From the NCBI GenBank assembly GCA_016765235.1, contig JAESQH010000136.1, forward strand, positions 1,325-7,379: 6,055 bases of DNA. Reading direction: 5' to 3'. Position numbers and translations under genes: made by a program. The stretch comes from Paracoccaceae bacterium. GTDB lineage: Bacteria > Pseudomonadota > Alphaproteobacteria > Rhodobacterales > Rhodobacteraceae. The notes beneath the pieces were generated by a model, which saw nothing but the letters and a program-made list of their open reading frames with translations, had not been told where the DNA came from and searched no databases. Shown here in pieces: positions 1 to 5,525 of the stretch (its first letter is position 1; the number at the start of each line of letters is the position of its first letter).

Positions 1-1277
1 CGCACCAATTCCAATTCGTCCGCGCCCCTCAGATATTTTGTCTTAAAGTCATCCGACAGTTTCCACGAGATGGATGGATCGTCACCAAGACGTTGCAATT
101 CATCCAGCAACAATTGGTGGCGCGACTCTTCTTGGCGGCGCTGCATTCGACCAAACCGGATGTGGCTAAGGTTTTTGACCCATTCAAAATAGGAAACCGT
201 CACACCACCGGCGTTGGCATACATATCGGGAATAATCACGATGCCGTTTTTCAACAAAATCTCGTCTGCACCGGACGTAATCGGCCCGTTCGCCGCCTCA
301 ATAATCAGGTTCGCCTTGATCCGGTCCGCGTTGGTCAGGTTGATAACCCCCTCAAGTGCTGCCGGAATAAGAATGTCGCAATCCATTTCCAGAATCGAGG
401 CGCCGTCTTCGATATATTCGGCGTTCAGAAAATCTTTCACACCGCCGGTCATCATGATGTGTTCTTTAAGCAATTCGATGTTCAAGCCATCGGGATTCAC
501 CACCGCACCATCGCGTTCAATGACCGCGATAACAATCGCGCCGTCTTCCTCGGACACGAACTTCGCCGCATGATAACCCACGTTGCCCAAGCCCTGTACG
601 ATCACATTCTTGTCTTTCAGCTTGCCCGTCAGGTTCGCCTTGGCTTTATCTTCGTCATAGCGGAAGAACTCCCTCAACGCATATTGCACGCCGCGCCCAG
701 TTGCTTCTACACGGCCCTGAATGCCGCCGGAATTAATCGGTTTACCCGTCACACAGGCCGCGGCGTTAATGTCAGTCGTGTTCATGCGGCGGTATTGATC
801 GACAATCCACGCCATCTCGCGCTCGCCTGTGCCCATGTCAGGGGCCGGTACGTTTTGCGAAGGGTTGATCAGGTCGCGCTTGATCAGCTCATAGGCAAAG
901 CGCCGCGTGATTTGTTCCATCTCGTGGGCATCCCACTCGCGTGGGTCAATCCGCAAACCGCCTTTCGATCCGCCAAACGGCGCTTGCACCAGCGCGCATT
1001 TATAGGTCATCAGGGCCGCCAGCGCCTCGACCTCGTCCTGCTTTACACCCATGGAGAAACGGATGCCGCCCTTCACGGGTTCCATATGTTCGGAATGAAC
1101 GGAGCGATACCCGGTAAACGTATGAATTTCCCCACGCAATCGCACGCCGAAACGAACGGTATAGGTGGAGTTGCAAACGCGTATTTTCTGCTCCAACCCT
1201 GGTGAAAGGTCCATCAGCTTCACAGCCTTGTTGAACATAATATCTACGGATTCGCGAAAACTTGGTTCGGTGGTCAT
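1..1277 (-). CDS. gdhA: Glu/Leu/Phe/Val dehydrogenase family protein, glutamate dehydrogenase (3' end cut off by the window)
   Basis: Probably catalyses the reversible oxidative deamination of L-glutamate to 2-oxoglutarate and ammonium in the cytoplasm. The minus-strand frame gives 425 residues without a stop and runs off base 1; family members are about 450-480 aa, so only the C-terminus is missing. Visible motifs: KGGIRFS (69-75), substrate-region lysine K93 in TYKCAL, GGSK with the expected catalytic lysine K105, PAPDMGT with the catalytic aspartate D147, the Rossmann turn GLGNVG (229-234) and EAANGPIT (327-334). The first domain resembles the mitochondrial-type enzyme (MTYKCA, PFGGSKGG). 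Glutamate E254 ends the second beta strand (AVIERDG), like the NAD-ribose-binding glutamate of bovine GDH, so NAD or dual cofactor use is inferred. The ATG at 1275-1277 is chosen because GAGGG lies 9 bases upstream. It is separated from lolD by 121 bases, so it is likely its own transcription unit. The gdhA symbol follows general usage; leucine or phenylalanine dehydrogenase is less likely given the length. Confidence 0.95.
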   Translation of the reverse strand, partial: MTTEPSFRESVDIMFNKAVKLMDLSPGLEQKIRVCNSTYTVRFGVRLRGEIHTFTGYRSVHSEHMEPVKGGIRFSMGVKQDEVEALAALMTYKCALVQAPFGGSKGGLRIDPREWDAHEMEQITRRFAYELIKRDLINPSQNVPAPDMGTGEREMAWIVDQYRRMNTTDINAAACVTGKPINSGGIQGRVEATGRGVQYALREFFRYDEDKAKANLTGKLKDKNVIVQGLGNVGYHAAKFVSEEDGAIVIAVIERDGAVVNPDGLNIELLKEHIMMTGGVKDFLNAEYIEDGASILEMDCDILIPAALEGVINLTNADRIKANLIIEAANGPITSGADEILLKNGIVIIPDMYANAGGVTVSYFEWVKNLSHIRFGRMQRRQEESRHQLLLDELQRLGDDPSISWKLSDDFKTKYLRGADELELV

Positions 1278-1286
1278 GTGTATATT

Positions 1287-1291
1287 CCCTC
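1287..1291 (-). promoter_or_regulatory. Ribosome binding site of the glutamate dehydrogenase gene
   Basis: The minus strand reads GAGGG, followed by 9 bases and ATG. It supports the ATG at 1277 over the in-frame ATG at codon 14, which lacks a comparable purine run at suitable distance. Confidence 0.7.
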
Positions 1292-1335
1292 AGGTTATGT
1301 AGTGGTTTTATTAACCATCTTTAACGCAGCTTAAT

Positions 1336-1359
1336 ATTCTCAAAGGTTCTTCTGAGAAT
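1336..1359. repeat. Inverted repeat, possible operator or weak hairpin between lolD and the dehydrogenase gene
   Basis: The arms ATTCTCA (1336-1342) and TGAGAAT (1353-1359) are perfect reverse complements separated by 10 bases. On the minus-strand transcript the stem can extend to 9 pairs with one G-U and a 6-base loop. The stem is AT-rich and not followed by a T run, so a protein-binding dyad upstream of the dehydrogenase is more likely than an intrinsic terminator for lolD. The arms are centred about 17 bases apart. No regulator can be named from sequence alone. Confidence 0.5.
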
Positions 1360-1398
1360 TCTTATAAATCGGGTAATTAATTAGTGATTCTATTAGGC

Positions 1399-2076
1399 TT
1401 ACTCTAACCGTCCTTGCGATAAAGTTAACACCCGATCCATACCGGCGGCCAAATCAAGATTATGTGTAGCAATTAATGCCGACAATCGGGTTTCCCGTAC
1501 CAGTTCCAGCAAGGTTTCAAAAACGCGGTCCGATGTTTCAGGATCAAGGTTTCCTGTCGGCTCGTCCGCCAGCAAAACGCTTGGGCCGTTCGCCAACGCC
1601 CGACAAAACGCGACCCGCTGCTGCTCGCCACCCGAAAGCTCACCGGGGCGGTGCGTCAGGCGATGGGACAGCCCGACTTTGGCCAACAAATCCTCCGCCC
1701 TCATCTGCGCTTCAACCTTTGACACGCCCGCCGCGCGTTGTGGCAGGATGATATTCTCTACCGCCGAAAATTCCGGCAGTAAGTGGTGAAATTGATATAT
1801 AAACCCGATGTTATCGCGCCGCACCCGCGTTTGCATCCGGTCCGAGCGACCCGAGGCCACATTTCCGCCAACCTCCACCGTGCCGCTGTCAACCTTATCC
1901 AACAGCCCCGCGATGTGCAGCAACGTCGATTTACCTGCGCCAGAGGGGGCCACCAGCGCCACAACCTCGCCCGCGCTCAGGGATAAAGAGACCCCTTCAA
2001 GCACCTTGACCTCGTTCGGTTTACCTTTGTTAAAGGTTCGGTGGATGTCGGTCAGTTTCAGCGAGATATTACTCAT
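1399..2076 (-). CDS. lolD: Lipoprotein-releasing ABC transporter ATP-binding protein LolD
   Basis: Cytoplasmic ATPase of the Lol complex; ATP hydrolysis drives extraction of outer-membrane lipoproteins from the inner membrane and transfer to periplasmic LolA. The 225-aa length is typical. ABC motifs in order: Walker A APSGAGKST (43-51, K49), Q-loop Q95 in IYQFHHLLPEF, signature LSGGEQQR (147-154), Walker B VLLADE (167-172, E172 catalytic), D-loop GNLD (175-178) and H-loop H205 in ATHNLD. The first Walker A residue, normally glycine, is alanine (A43); lysine and serine are intact, so activity is expected. IYQFHHLLPEFSAVEN is characteristic of LolD rather than other MacB-like ATPases, and the adjacent LolC permease confirms it. 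The ATG overlaps the lolC stop by 8 bases (ATGAGTAA); GAGG, 9 bases upstream inside lolC, can serve as ribosome binding site, implying coupled translation. It is the last gene of the proposed proS operon. Confidence 0.96.
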   Translation of the reverse strand: MSNISLKLTDIHRTFNKGKPNEVKVLEGVSLSLSAGEVVALVAPSGAGKSTLLHIAGLLDKVDSGTVEVGGNVASGRSDRMQTRVRRDNIGFIYQFHHLLPEFSAVENIILPQRAAGVSKVEAQMRAEDLLAKVGLSHRLTHRPGELSGGEQQRVAFCRALANGPSVLLADEPTGNLDPETSDRVFETLLELVRETRLSALIATHNLDLAAGMDRVLTLSQGRLE

Positions 2077-3355
2077 TCCTTAACGCCTCCACTGGGTCCA
2101 TCTTGGCCGCGCGGCGCGCTGGAAAAATGGTGATGACGAACGAGAGGGTTAACGAAAGGGTAACCGCGCTTAACACGTCGCGCAGCTCCAGTTTCGCCGG
2201 AAGACGCGACAGATACCGCACGTTGGGGTCCCAAACGCCGCCACCCATAATACCGTCTACGAACCCGAACACCGTATCAATATAGATTGCGAACAGAACC
2301 CCCAGAATGACGCCCAGCGCAGTACCGACCAGCCCGATGCTTGCCCCGCTGATAAAGAATATCCGCATGATCGAGCCTTGCGTCAGCCCCATCGTGCGCA
2401 AAATGCCGATATCGCGCGTCTTGTTTTTCACCAGCATAATCAGGCCGGAAATAATGTTCATCGCGGCGATCAGCACCAAGATCGACATCAGGATGAACAT
2501 GACATTGTCTTCCACCTCCAATGCCCGCAAAAACGCGCCAGACGCATCGCGCCACGTCCAGATTACCACGCGTTGCCCCGCCGCCTCGATCAACGCCATA
2601 CGCATATCATCGACCGCCTCTGGGTCCGCCACCGCGACCTCCAACTCGTCGGCCGAGCCTTCACGGTTAAAGAAACTCTGCGCTTCCGCAAACGGCATAT
2701 ATATCCGCGTGCGGTCAATATCCGACCGGCCAACTTGAAAAATATACGCGATTTTATAGTCATTAATGCGCGGCGAAGTTCCAAACGGCGTCTTCACTCC
2801 GTCTGGCGAAATCAACGTCACAAAATCCCCGACCCGAAGGCCAAGTGTGCGCGCAACACCGGAGCCAACCGCAATCCCGCCCTCGCCAAAATCATCCAAG
2901 GACCCAGACGACATTTCAGGGTTCGCCACCAGCGGCAAAGTCCGTAAATCCGCCAGCGTTTCGCCGTAAACCTCCACACCTGTGTTGCGCGAAGTGGACG
3001 ATGCCATCACCTGCCCGCGAATAATTGGCGCGACCCGCGTGACCCCGTCAACAACCGCTACGTTGGCCACCATTTCAGGATATGCGATGATGCCACGATG
3101 CATGCCTTCATCGGTGTAATTCGTCTCGAATATCGTTACATGGGCGTTTGCGCCCAGAATGGTCGCCGTGAAATCCGCCCGAAAGCCGGACCGCACTGCC
3201 ATTGTTGCGATCAGTGCAAACACCGCCAAAGCAATCCCGATCAGGGAAATCCATGTCATCACAGACACGCCACCCTCGGTACGACGTGCGCGTAAATATC
3301 GCCACGCTATCGCCCACTCGAAACCAGCAAAGGGACGGGGTGTTTTATTGCTCAC
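2069..3355 (-). CDS. lolC: Lipoprotein-releasing ABC transporter permease, LolC/LolE family
   Basis: Inner-membrane permease of the Lol lipoprotein-release system. The 428 residues have the type VII ABC layout: one N-terminal membrane helix (about 31-54), a large periplasmic domain (about 55-280), then three helices (about 284-308, 329-358, 393-412). KNKTRDIGILRTMG (310-323) is the conserved cytoplasmic coupling segment that contacts LolD, and the end FPARRAAKMDPVEALR is typical. Around 185-200, TPFGTSPRINDY lines up with the E. coli LolC Hook that recruits LolA (TPMGRIPSQRLF, from memory), so it is called LolC rather than LolE. The start codon is GTG, overlapping the upstream stop in GTGA; only a weak purine run (GAAAGAAAG) precedes it, so translation probably depends on coupling. 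Only one permease gene is present: the complex may be a homodimer with two LolD, or a second permease may lie elsewhere. Confidence 0.93.
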   Translation of the reverse strand: MSNKTPRPFAGFEWAIAWRYLRARRTEGGVSVMTWISLIGIALAVFALIATMAVRSGFRADFTATILGANAHVTIFETNYTDEGMHRGIIAYPEMVANVAVVDGVTRVAPIIRGQVMASSTSRNTGVEVYGETLADLRTLPLVANPEMSSGSLDDFGEGGIAVGSGVARTLGLRVGDFVTLISPDGVKTPFGTSPRINDYKIAYIFQVGRSDIDRTRIYMPFAEAQSFFNREGSADELEVAVADPEAVDDMRMALIEAAGQRVVIWTWRDASGAFLRALEVEDNVMFILMSILVLIAAMNIISGLIMLVKNKTRDIGILRTMGLTQGSIMRIFFISGASIGLVGTALGVILGVLFAIYIDTVFGFVDGIMGGGVWDPNVRYLSRLPAKLELRDVLSAVTLSLTLSFVITIFPARRAAKMDPVEALRNE

Positions 3356-3837
3356 GCGGCTTTCTTTCGCCGCCTGGATATCAGCCCGGCAATTTGGGTA
3401 GCCCCGAAAAATCCGCCCATTACCCCGATCAAAGCGAAAACAAACCCGTCAGTGTTGGTCGGAACCGCAAATTTATGTGCGTTCCATGTGGCATTAACCA
3501 GCTGGTTGTCGGTCATACGTAAAAAGCTGGTAAAGCGCTTTATGGTATCGGCGTTTGCCAAAACTTGCTGATCCTCGCTTAGCTGTTCATAGCGAACGAA
3601 CGTATTTGGTAAGTCGTCAACCCGAATACCAAGAAACTGTGCGCCTGTATTAGCCATAAGCGCCTGATTTCTTGTCATATTTTGATTAGCAGCGGTGCGG
3701 TCGAATTCTTCGGTTATTATCCGCAATTCATCCACCGTCCCACCGAGGCGTTGCTGGTATTCCTCTGTAAACGCGGGGAATTGGGACATGCCAATCCCGA
3801 AAACCACTGCGCCTAAAATACCCGGAACATTTGTCAT
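3352..3837 (-). CDS. DUF2937-like small two-helix membrane protein, function unknown
   Basis: A 161-aa protein with a hydrophobic N-terminal segment (about 3-19), a polar, largely helical middle (20-128), a strong membrane helix (about 130-153) and a basic tail RRRKKAA. This predicts both ends at the membrane with the middle probably in the periplasm. MSQFPAFTEEYQQRLGGTVDELR (residues 17-39, key residues S18, Q19, F20, P21, Y27, Q29, R30, L31, E37, L38) matches my memory of the DUF2937 family; this is recognition, not a search result. The ATG at 3837 is chosen because GAGG lies 5 bases upstream; a longer reading to 3918 would overlap the end of proS by 68 bases and lacks such a site. It starts 13 bases after proS, and its TGA overlaps the lolC GTG. 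The coupling suggests a role linked to the Lol complex or the cell envelope, which is inference only. Confidence 0.85.
   Translation of the reverse strand: MTNVPGILGAVVFGIGMSQFPAFTEEYQQRLGGTVDELRIITEEFDRTAANQNMTRNQALMANTGAQFLGIRVDDLPNTFVRYEQLSEDQQVLANADTIKRFTSFLRMTDNQLVNATWNAHKFAVPTNTDGFVFALIGVMGGFFGATQIAGLISRRRKKAA
3356..3373 (-). promoter_or_regulatory. Hairpin directly before the lolC start codon
   Basis: On the minus strand GCGGC, loop GAAAGAAA and GCCGC form a perfect 5-pair stem whose last base touches the lolC GTG. The purine-rich loop is the only Shine-Dalgarno-like sequence for lolC. It overlaps the last codons of the upstream gene (RKKAA), so ribosomes finishing that gene would melt it. 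A role in translational coupling is inferred. Confidence 0.4.
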
Positions 3838-3842
3838 GCTTT

Positions 3843-3846
3843 CCTC
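3843..3846 (-). promoter_or_regulatory. Ribosome binding site of the DUF2937-like gene
   Basis: GAGG on the minus strand, 5 bases before the ATG at 3837, lies in the 13-base gap after the proS stop. It decides the start in favour of the 161-residue product. Confidence 0.7.
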
Positions 3847-3850
3847 GCTT

Positions 3851-5188
3851 TTATATATTAGCGTAAATCTCGATGCACCGATCAAGCGCCGCTTCTGGCG
3901 ACACTTCGATCGTTTCACCTGTACGACGTGATGTTAGCTCCACCACGCCATTTTTCAACCCACGAGGGCCAACGGTAATGCGCCAAGGGCATCCGATCAG
4001 GTCCATGGAGGCGAATTTAGCGCCTGCACGTTCATCCCGATCATCATAAAGCGGGTCAAGACCTGCCATAACCAATCCGGCATAAAGGCTTTCGCAAGCC
4101 GCATCTGCCGCGTCGTCACCTTGGCGTAAATTAATTAGGCCAACGCGGAACGGTGCCACGCTTTCAGGCCATATAATCCCTTTGTCATCGTGGTTTGCTT
4201 CAATCAATGCCCCGATCAGGCGCGAAACGCCAATCCCGTGCGAGCCCATCTCAACAGGCTTGCGAGACCCATCCGGCATCACAACATTCGCACCCATGGA
4301 TTCCGAGTATTTAGTGCCAAAATAGAAGATCTGTCCAACTTCGATGCCCCGCGCGGACATCCGCCGATCTTCGGGAACTTCGTTAAATTTAGCCTCGTCG
4401 TGCGTTTCATCTGTGCGCGCATAAGGTGTTGTGAACTCATCAAAGATGCCTTGGCACTGCGCCACATCGTCAAAATCGACGGAGCGATCGCCCAGCGACA
4501 TGTCCAGAACCTTGCTGTCATAAAACACTTCACTCTCGCCGGTTTCCGCCAGCACAAGGAATTCATGGCTGTGATCGCCACCAATCGGCCCCGTATCCGC
4601 CTTCATCGGGATCGCCTTCAGGCCCATGCGCTCATAGGTGCGCAGATAGGTGACCAAATGACGGTTGTACGAATGCAGCGCGCCTGCCTCGTCCACGTCA
4701 AAACTATAGCCGTCTTTCATGTAAAATTCACGACCACGCATCACGCCGAAACGGGGGCGAACCTCGTCGCGGAATTTCCACTGGATGTGGTAAAGCGTCT
4801 TTGGCAGCTCCTTGTACGAATTTACCGAATTGCGGAAAATATCGGTGATCAACTCCTCGTTAGTTGGCCCGTAAAGCATATCGCGGCCATGGCGGTCCGT
4901 GATCCGCAACATCTCTTTGCCGTAATCATCGTAGCGCCCGCTTTCACGCCACAAGTCTGCCGACTGGATCGTCGGCATCAGCATTGGGATATGACCCGCA
5001 CGCTGTTGTTCCTCATGCACGATCTGCTCCAGCCGTTGCAAAACCTTGAAGCCCATCGGCAACCACGAATATATCCCCGCGCTGGATTGGCGGATCATTC
5101 CCGCCCGCAACATCAGGCGATGACTGGCAATTGACGCCTCCGCAGGGGTTTCTTTCATGATCGGCAAAAAGTAGCGGGTCAGGCGCAT
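3851..5188 (-). CDS. proS: Proline-tRNA ligase, short alphaproteobacterial type with reduced insertion domain
   Basis: Cytoplasmic class II aminoacyl-tRNA synthetase charging tRNA-Pro with proline using ATP. The chosen start gives 445 aa, as usual for alphaproteobacterial enzymes and much shorter than the ~570-aa E. coli form. Motif 1 region AGIYSWLPMGFKVL (37-50), the proline-binding loop PTNEE (108-112), motif 2 FRDEVRPRFGVMRGREFYMK (139-158, R140 and E142), and motif 3 GSHGIGVSRLIGALIE (315-330, R323) are intact. The anticodon-binding domain occupies about 345-440 and includes YDDRDERAGAKF. Between motifs 2 and 3 only about 90 residues (205-300) replace the large editing insertion, so post-transfer editing of Ala-tRNA-Pro probably needs a separate protein. 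ATG 5188 starts the family's usual MRLTRYFLP and has GGAGG 6 bases upstream; the ATG nine codons earlier would include the ribosome binding site in the coding region. First gene of a proposed operon with the DUF2937-like gene, lolC and lolD. Confidence 0.97.
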   Translation of the reverse strand: MRLTRYFLPIMKETPAEASIASHRLMLRAGMIRQSSAGIYSWLPMGFKVLQRLEQIVHEEQQRAGHIPMLMPTIQSADLWRESGRYDDYGKEMLRITDRHGRDMLYGPTNEELITDIFRNSVNSYKELPKTLYHIQWKFRDEVRPRFGVMRGREFYMKDGYSFDVDEAGALHSYNRHLVTYLRTYERMGLKAIPMKADTGPIGGDHSHEFLVLAETGESEVFYDSKVLDMSLGDRSVDFDDVAQCQGIFDEFTTPYARTDETHDEAKFNEVPEDRRMSARGIEVGQIFYFGTKYSESMGANVVMPDGSRKPVEMGSHGIGVSRLIGALIEANHDDKGIIWPESVAPFRVGLINLRQGDDAADAACESLYAGLVMAGLDPLYDDRDERAGAKFASMDLIGCPWRITVGPRGLKNGVVELTSRRTGETIEVSPEAALDRCIEIYANI

Positions 5189-5194
5189 TTGCGG

Positions 5195-5199
5195 CCTCC
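5195..5199 (-). promoter_or_regulatory. Ribosome binding site of proS
   Basis: GGAGG on the minus strand with 6 bases to the ATG at 5188. It fixes the start at MRLTRYFLP. Confidence 0.8.
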
Positions 5200-5211
5200 A
5201 GTTGGTTTGTT

Positions 5212-5322
5212 TCAATCGGGTTTATGACAACCCCGCCAGCCTTGCAATGGCACCTGCGACCGTTTGGCATTAAATTGATTGCAACGACTCGGTTTTTCTG
5301 CTTTAACGTGCCTCGTTGTCAT
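5212..5322 (-). CDS. Possible 36-codon upstream ORF in the proS leader
   Basis: An ATG at 5322 opens 36 codons ending in TGA 23 bases before the proS ATG. The predicted peptide begins MTTRHVKAEKPSR, is basic and polar, has three scattered prolines (no proline run) and no membrane segment or family I recognise. The only argument for translation is a strong AGGGAGGAG 12 bases before the ATG, a spacing longer than usual. It could be a leader peptide, a small protein or a chance ORF. The absence of a proline run argues against classical attenuation by proline starvation. Confidence 0.22.
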   Translation of the reverse strand: MTTRHVKAEKPSRCNQFNAKRSQVPLQGWRGCHKPD

Positions 5323-5334
5323 GTCAGATGGTCG

Positions 5335-5343
5335 CTCCTCCCT
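5335..5343 (-). promoter_or_regulatory. Strong Shine-Dalgarno-like sequence not used by proS
   Basis: The minus strand reads AGGGAGGAG, an almost ideal match to the 16S rRNA tail, yet lies about 150 bases before proS. The only start codon within range is the ATG at 5322. On the plus strand the same bases read CTCCTCCCT, an anti-Shine-Dalgarno motif. Real function unknown. Confidence 0.4.
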
Positions 5344-5368
5344 ATGGGTGTGAAGACGTACCACGGTG

Positions 5369-5397
5369 ATAACATGGCCTAGCAAATTTTGGCTCAA
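5369..5397 (-). promoter_or_regulatory. Sigma70-like promoter of the proS operon
   Basis: On the minus strand, TTGAGC (5392-5397) and TGTTAT (5369-5374) are separated by exactly 17 bases; each matches the consensus at four of six positions. It sits just after the hdaA terminator and in the correct direction for proS. Transcription would begin near 5362, giving a leader of about 174 bases. An imperfect palindrome (AGCAAATTTTGGCT on the plus strand, 5381-5394) covers most of the spacer and three bases of the -35, and could bind a regulator. Confidence 0.5.
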
Positions 5398-5413
5398 GTC
5401 CAGGGGAAATAAG

Positions 5414-5443
5414 AAAACGGCTCGCAGCGATGTGGGCCGTTTT
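5414..5443 (-). terminator. Rho-independent terminator after hdaA, possibly bidirectional
   Basis: The arms AAAACGGC and GCCGTTTT pair perfectly. Read on the minus strand the stem is followed by CTTATTT, suiting termination of hdaA transcripts. Read on the plus strand the stem extends to 12 pairs, AAAACGGCTCGC with GTGGGCCGTTTT (two G-U pairs, loop AGCGAT), followed by TGATTGTTGTT, which looks even stronger. It lies 83 bases past the hdaA stop and before the proS promoter. No plus-strand protein gene ends here. Confidence 0.7.
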
Positions 5444-5482
5444 TGATTGTTGTTCGCGCGATATTTGCCGTTCTTGTAAAGC

Positions 5483-5506
5483 CAGCGGTTCAACGATCAC
5501 CCGCTG
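5483..5506. repeat. Hairpin-forming inverted repeat just after hdaA
   Basis: CAGCGG and CCGCTG are perfect inverted arms with a 12-base spacer, 19 bases past the hdaA stop. There is no T run after it, so it is more likely an mRNA 3'-end structure than a terminator. A competing hairpin, CCGC with GCGG, overlaps it. Confidence 0.35.
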
Positions 5507-5525
5507 ACGGCGGATAGCGCGACCC

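Larger units (their letters stand above)
1278..1398 (-). promoter_or_regulatory. AT-rich intergenic region, presumed glutamate dehydrogenase control region
   Basis: This 121-base gap between the lolD stop and the dehydrogenase ATG is clearly more AT-rich than the flanking genes and has no ORF of note. It must carry the dehydrogenase promoter unless lolD transcription reads through. I could not find a convincing -35/-10 pair: TATAAG on the minus strand (near 1361-1367) resembles a -10 but has no acceptable -35 at 16-18 bases. The gap holds an inverted repeat (1336-1359) and three TTAA motifs exactly 10 bases apart (1311, 1321, 1331), suggesting regulator binding. No T-tract terminator for lolD is visible. 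Confidence 0.5.
5189..5525. other. 337-base gap between hdaA and proS
   Basis: Contains, in minus-strand order, the hdaA 3' hairpin, the terminator, the proS promoter and a leader of about 174 bases. In the leader, ATGACAAC (5315-5322 on the minus strand) can pair with GTTGTCAT (5224-5231), and inside it TTGCAAT (5242-5248) with ATTGCAA (5278-5284). Longer minus-strand frames here (5212-5493 and 5342-5638) run through the terminator or overlap hdaA and do not look coding. No tRNA or riboswitch class I know matches. Confidence 0.55.

Noticed and set aside
93..1205. A 370-codon plus-strand open frame opposite the dehydrogenase gene
   Set aside because: It is a shadow of the minus-strand gene, which has all family motifs; the plus-strand translation resembles no known protein and has no ribosome binding site.
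1336..1359. Reading the dyad as an intrinsic terminator of lolD
   Set aside because: The stem is AT-rich and the bases after it on the minus strand are not a T run.
2378..2947. A 189-codon plus-strand open frame opposite lolC
   Set aside because: Same reason: an antisense shadow of an intact permease gene.
3838..3918. N-terminal extension of the DUF2937-like protein starting MKRSKCRQKRR
   Set aside because: It would overlap proS by 68 bases and lacks a ribosome binding site, whereas the internal ATG at 3837 has a good one and starts a natural membrane segment.
4190..5134. A 314-codon plus-strand open frame opposite proS
   Set aside because: Antisense shadow; the translation is rich in His and Arg from reversed codons, with no domain, while proS on the other strand is complete.
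5212..5493. The long form (93 codons) of the leader ORF, starting from TTG at 5493
   Set aside because: It would be translated across the hdaA terminator and the proS promoter and has no ribosome binding site; only the short form from 5322 is worth keeping, at low confidence.
5480..5510. GGTTCAA within a stem, resembling a tRNA T-arm
   Set aside because: No acceptor, D or anticodon arm can be folded around it on either strand, so it is a simple hairpin and not a tRNA.
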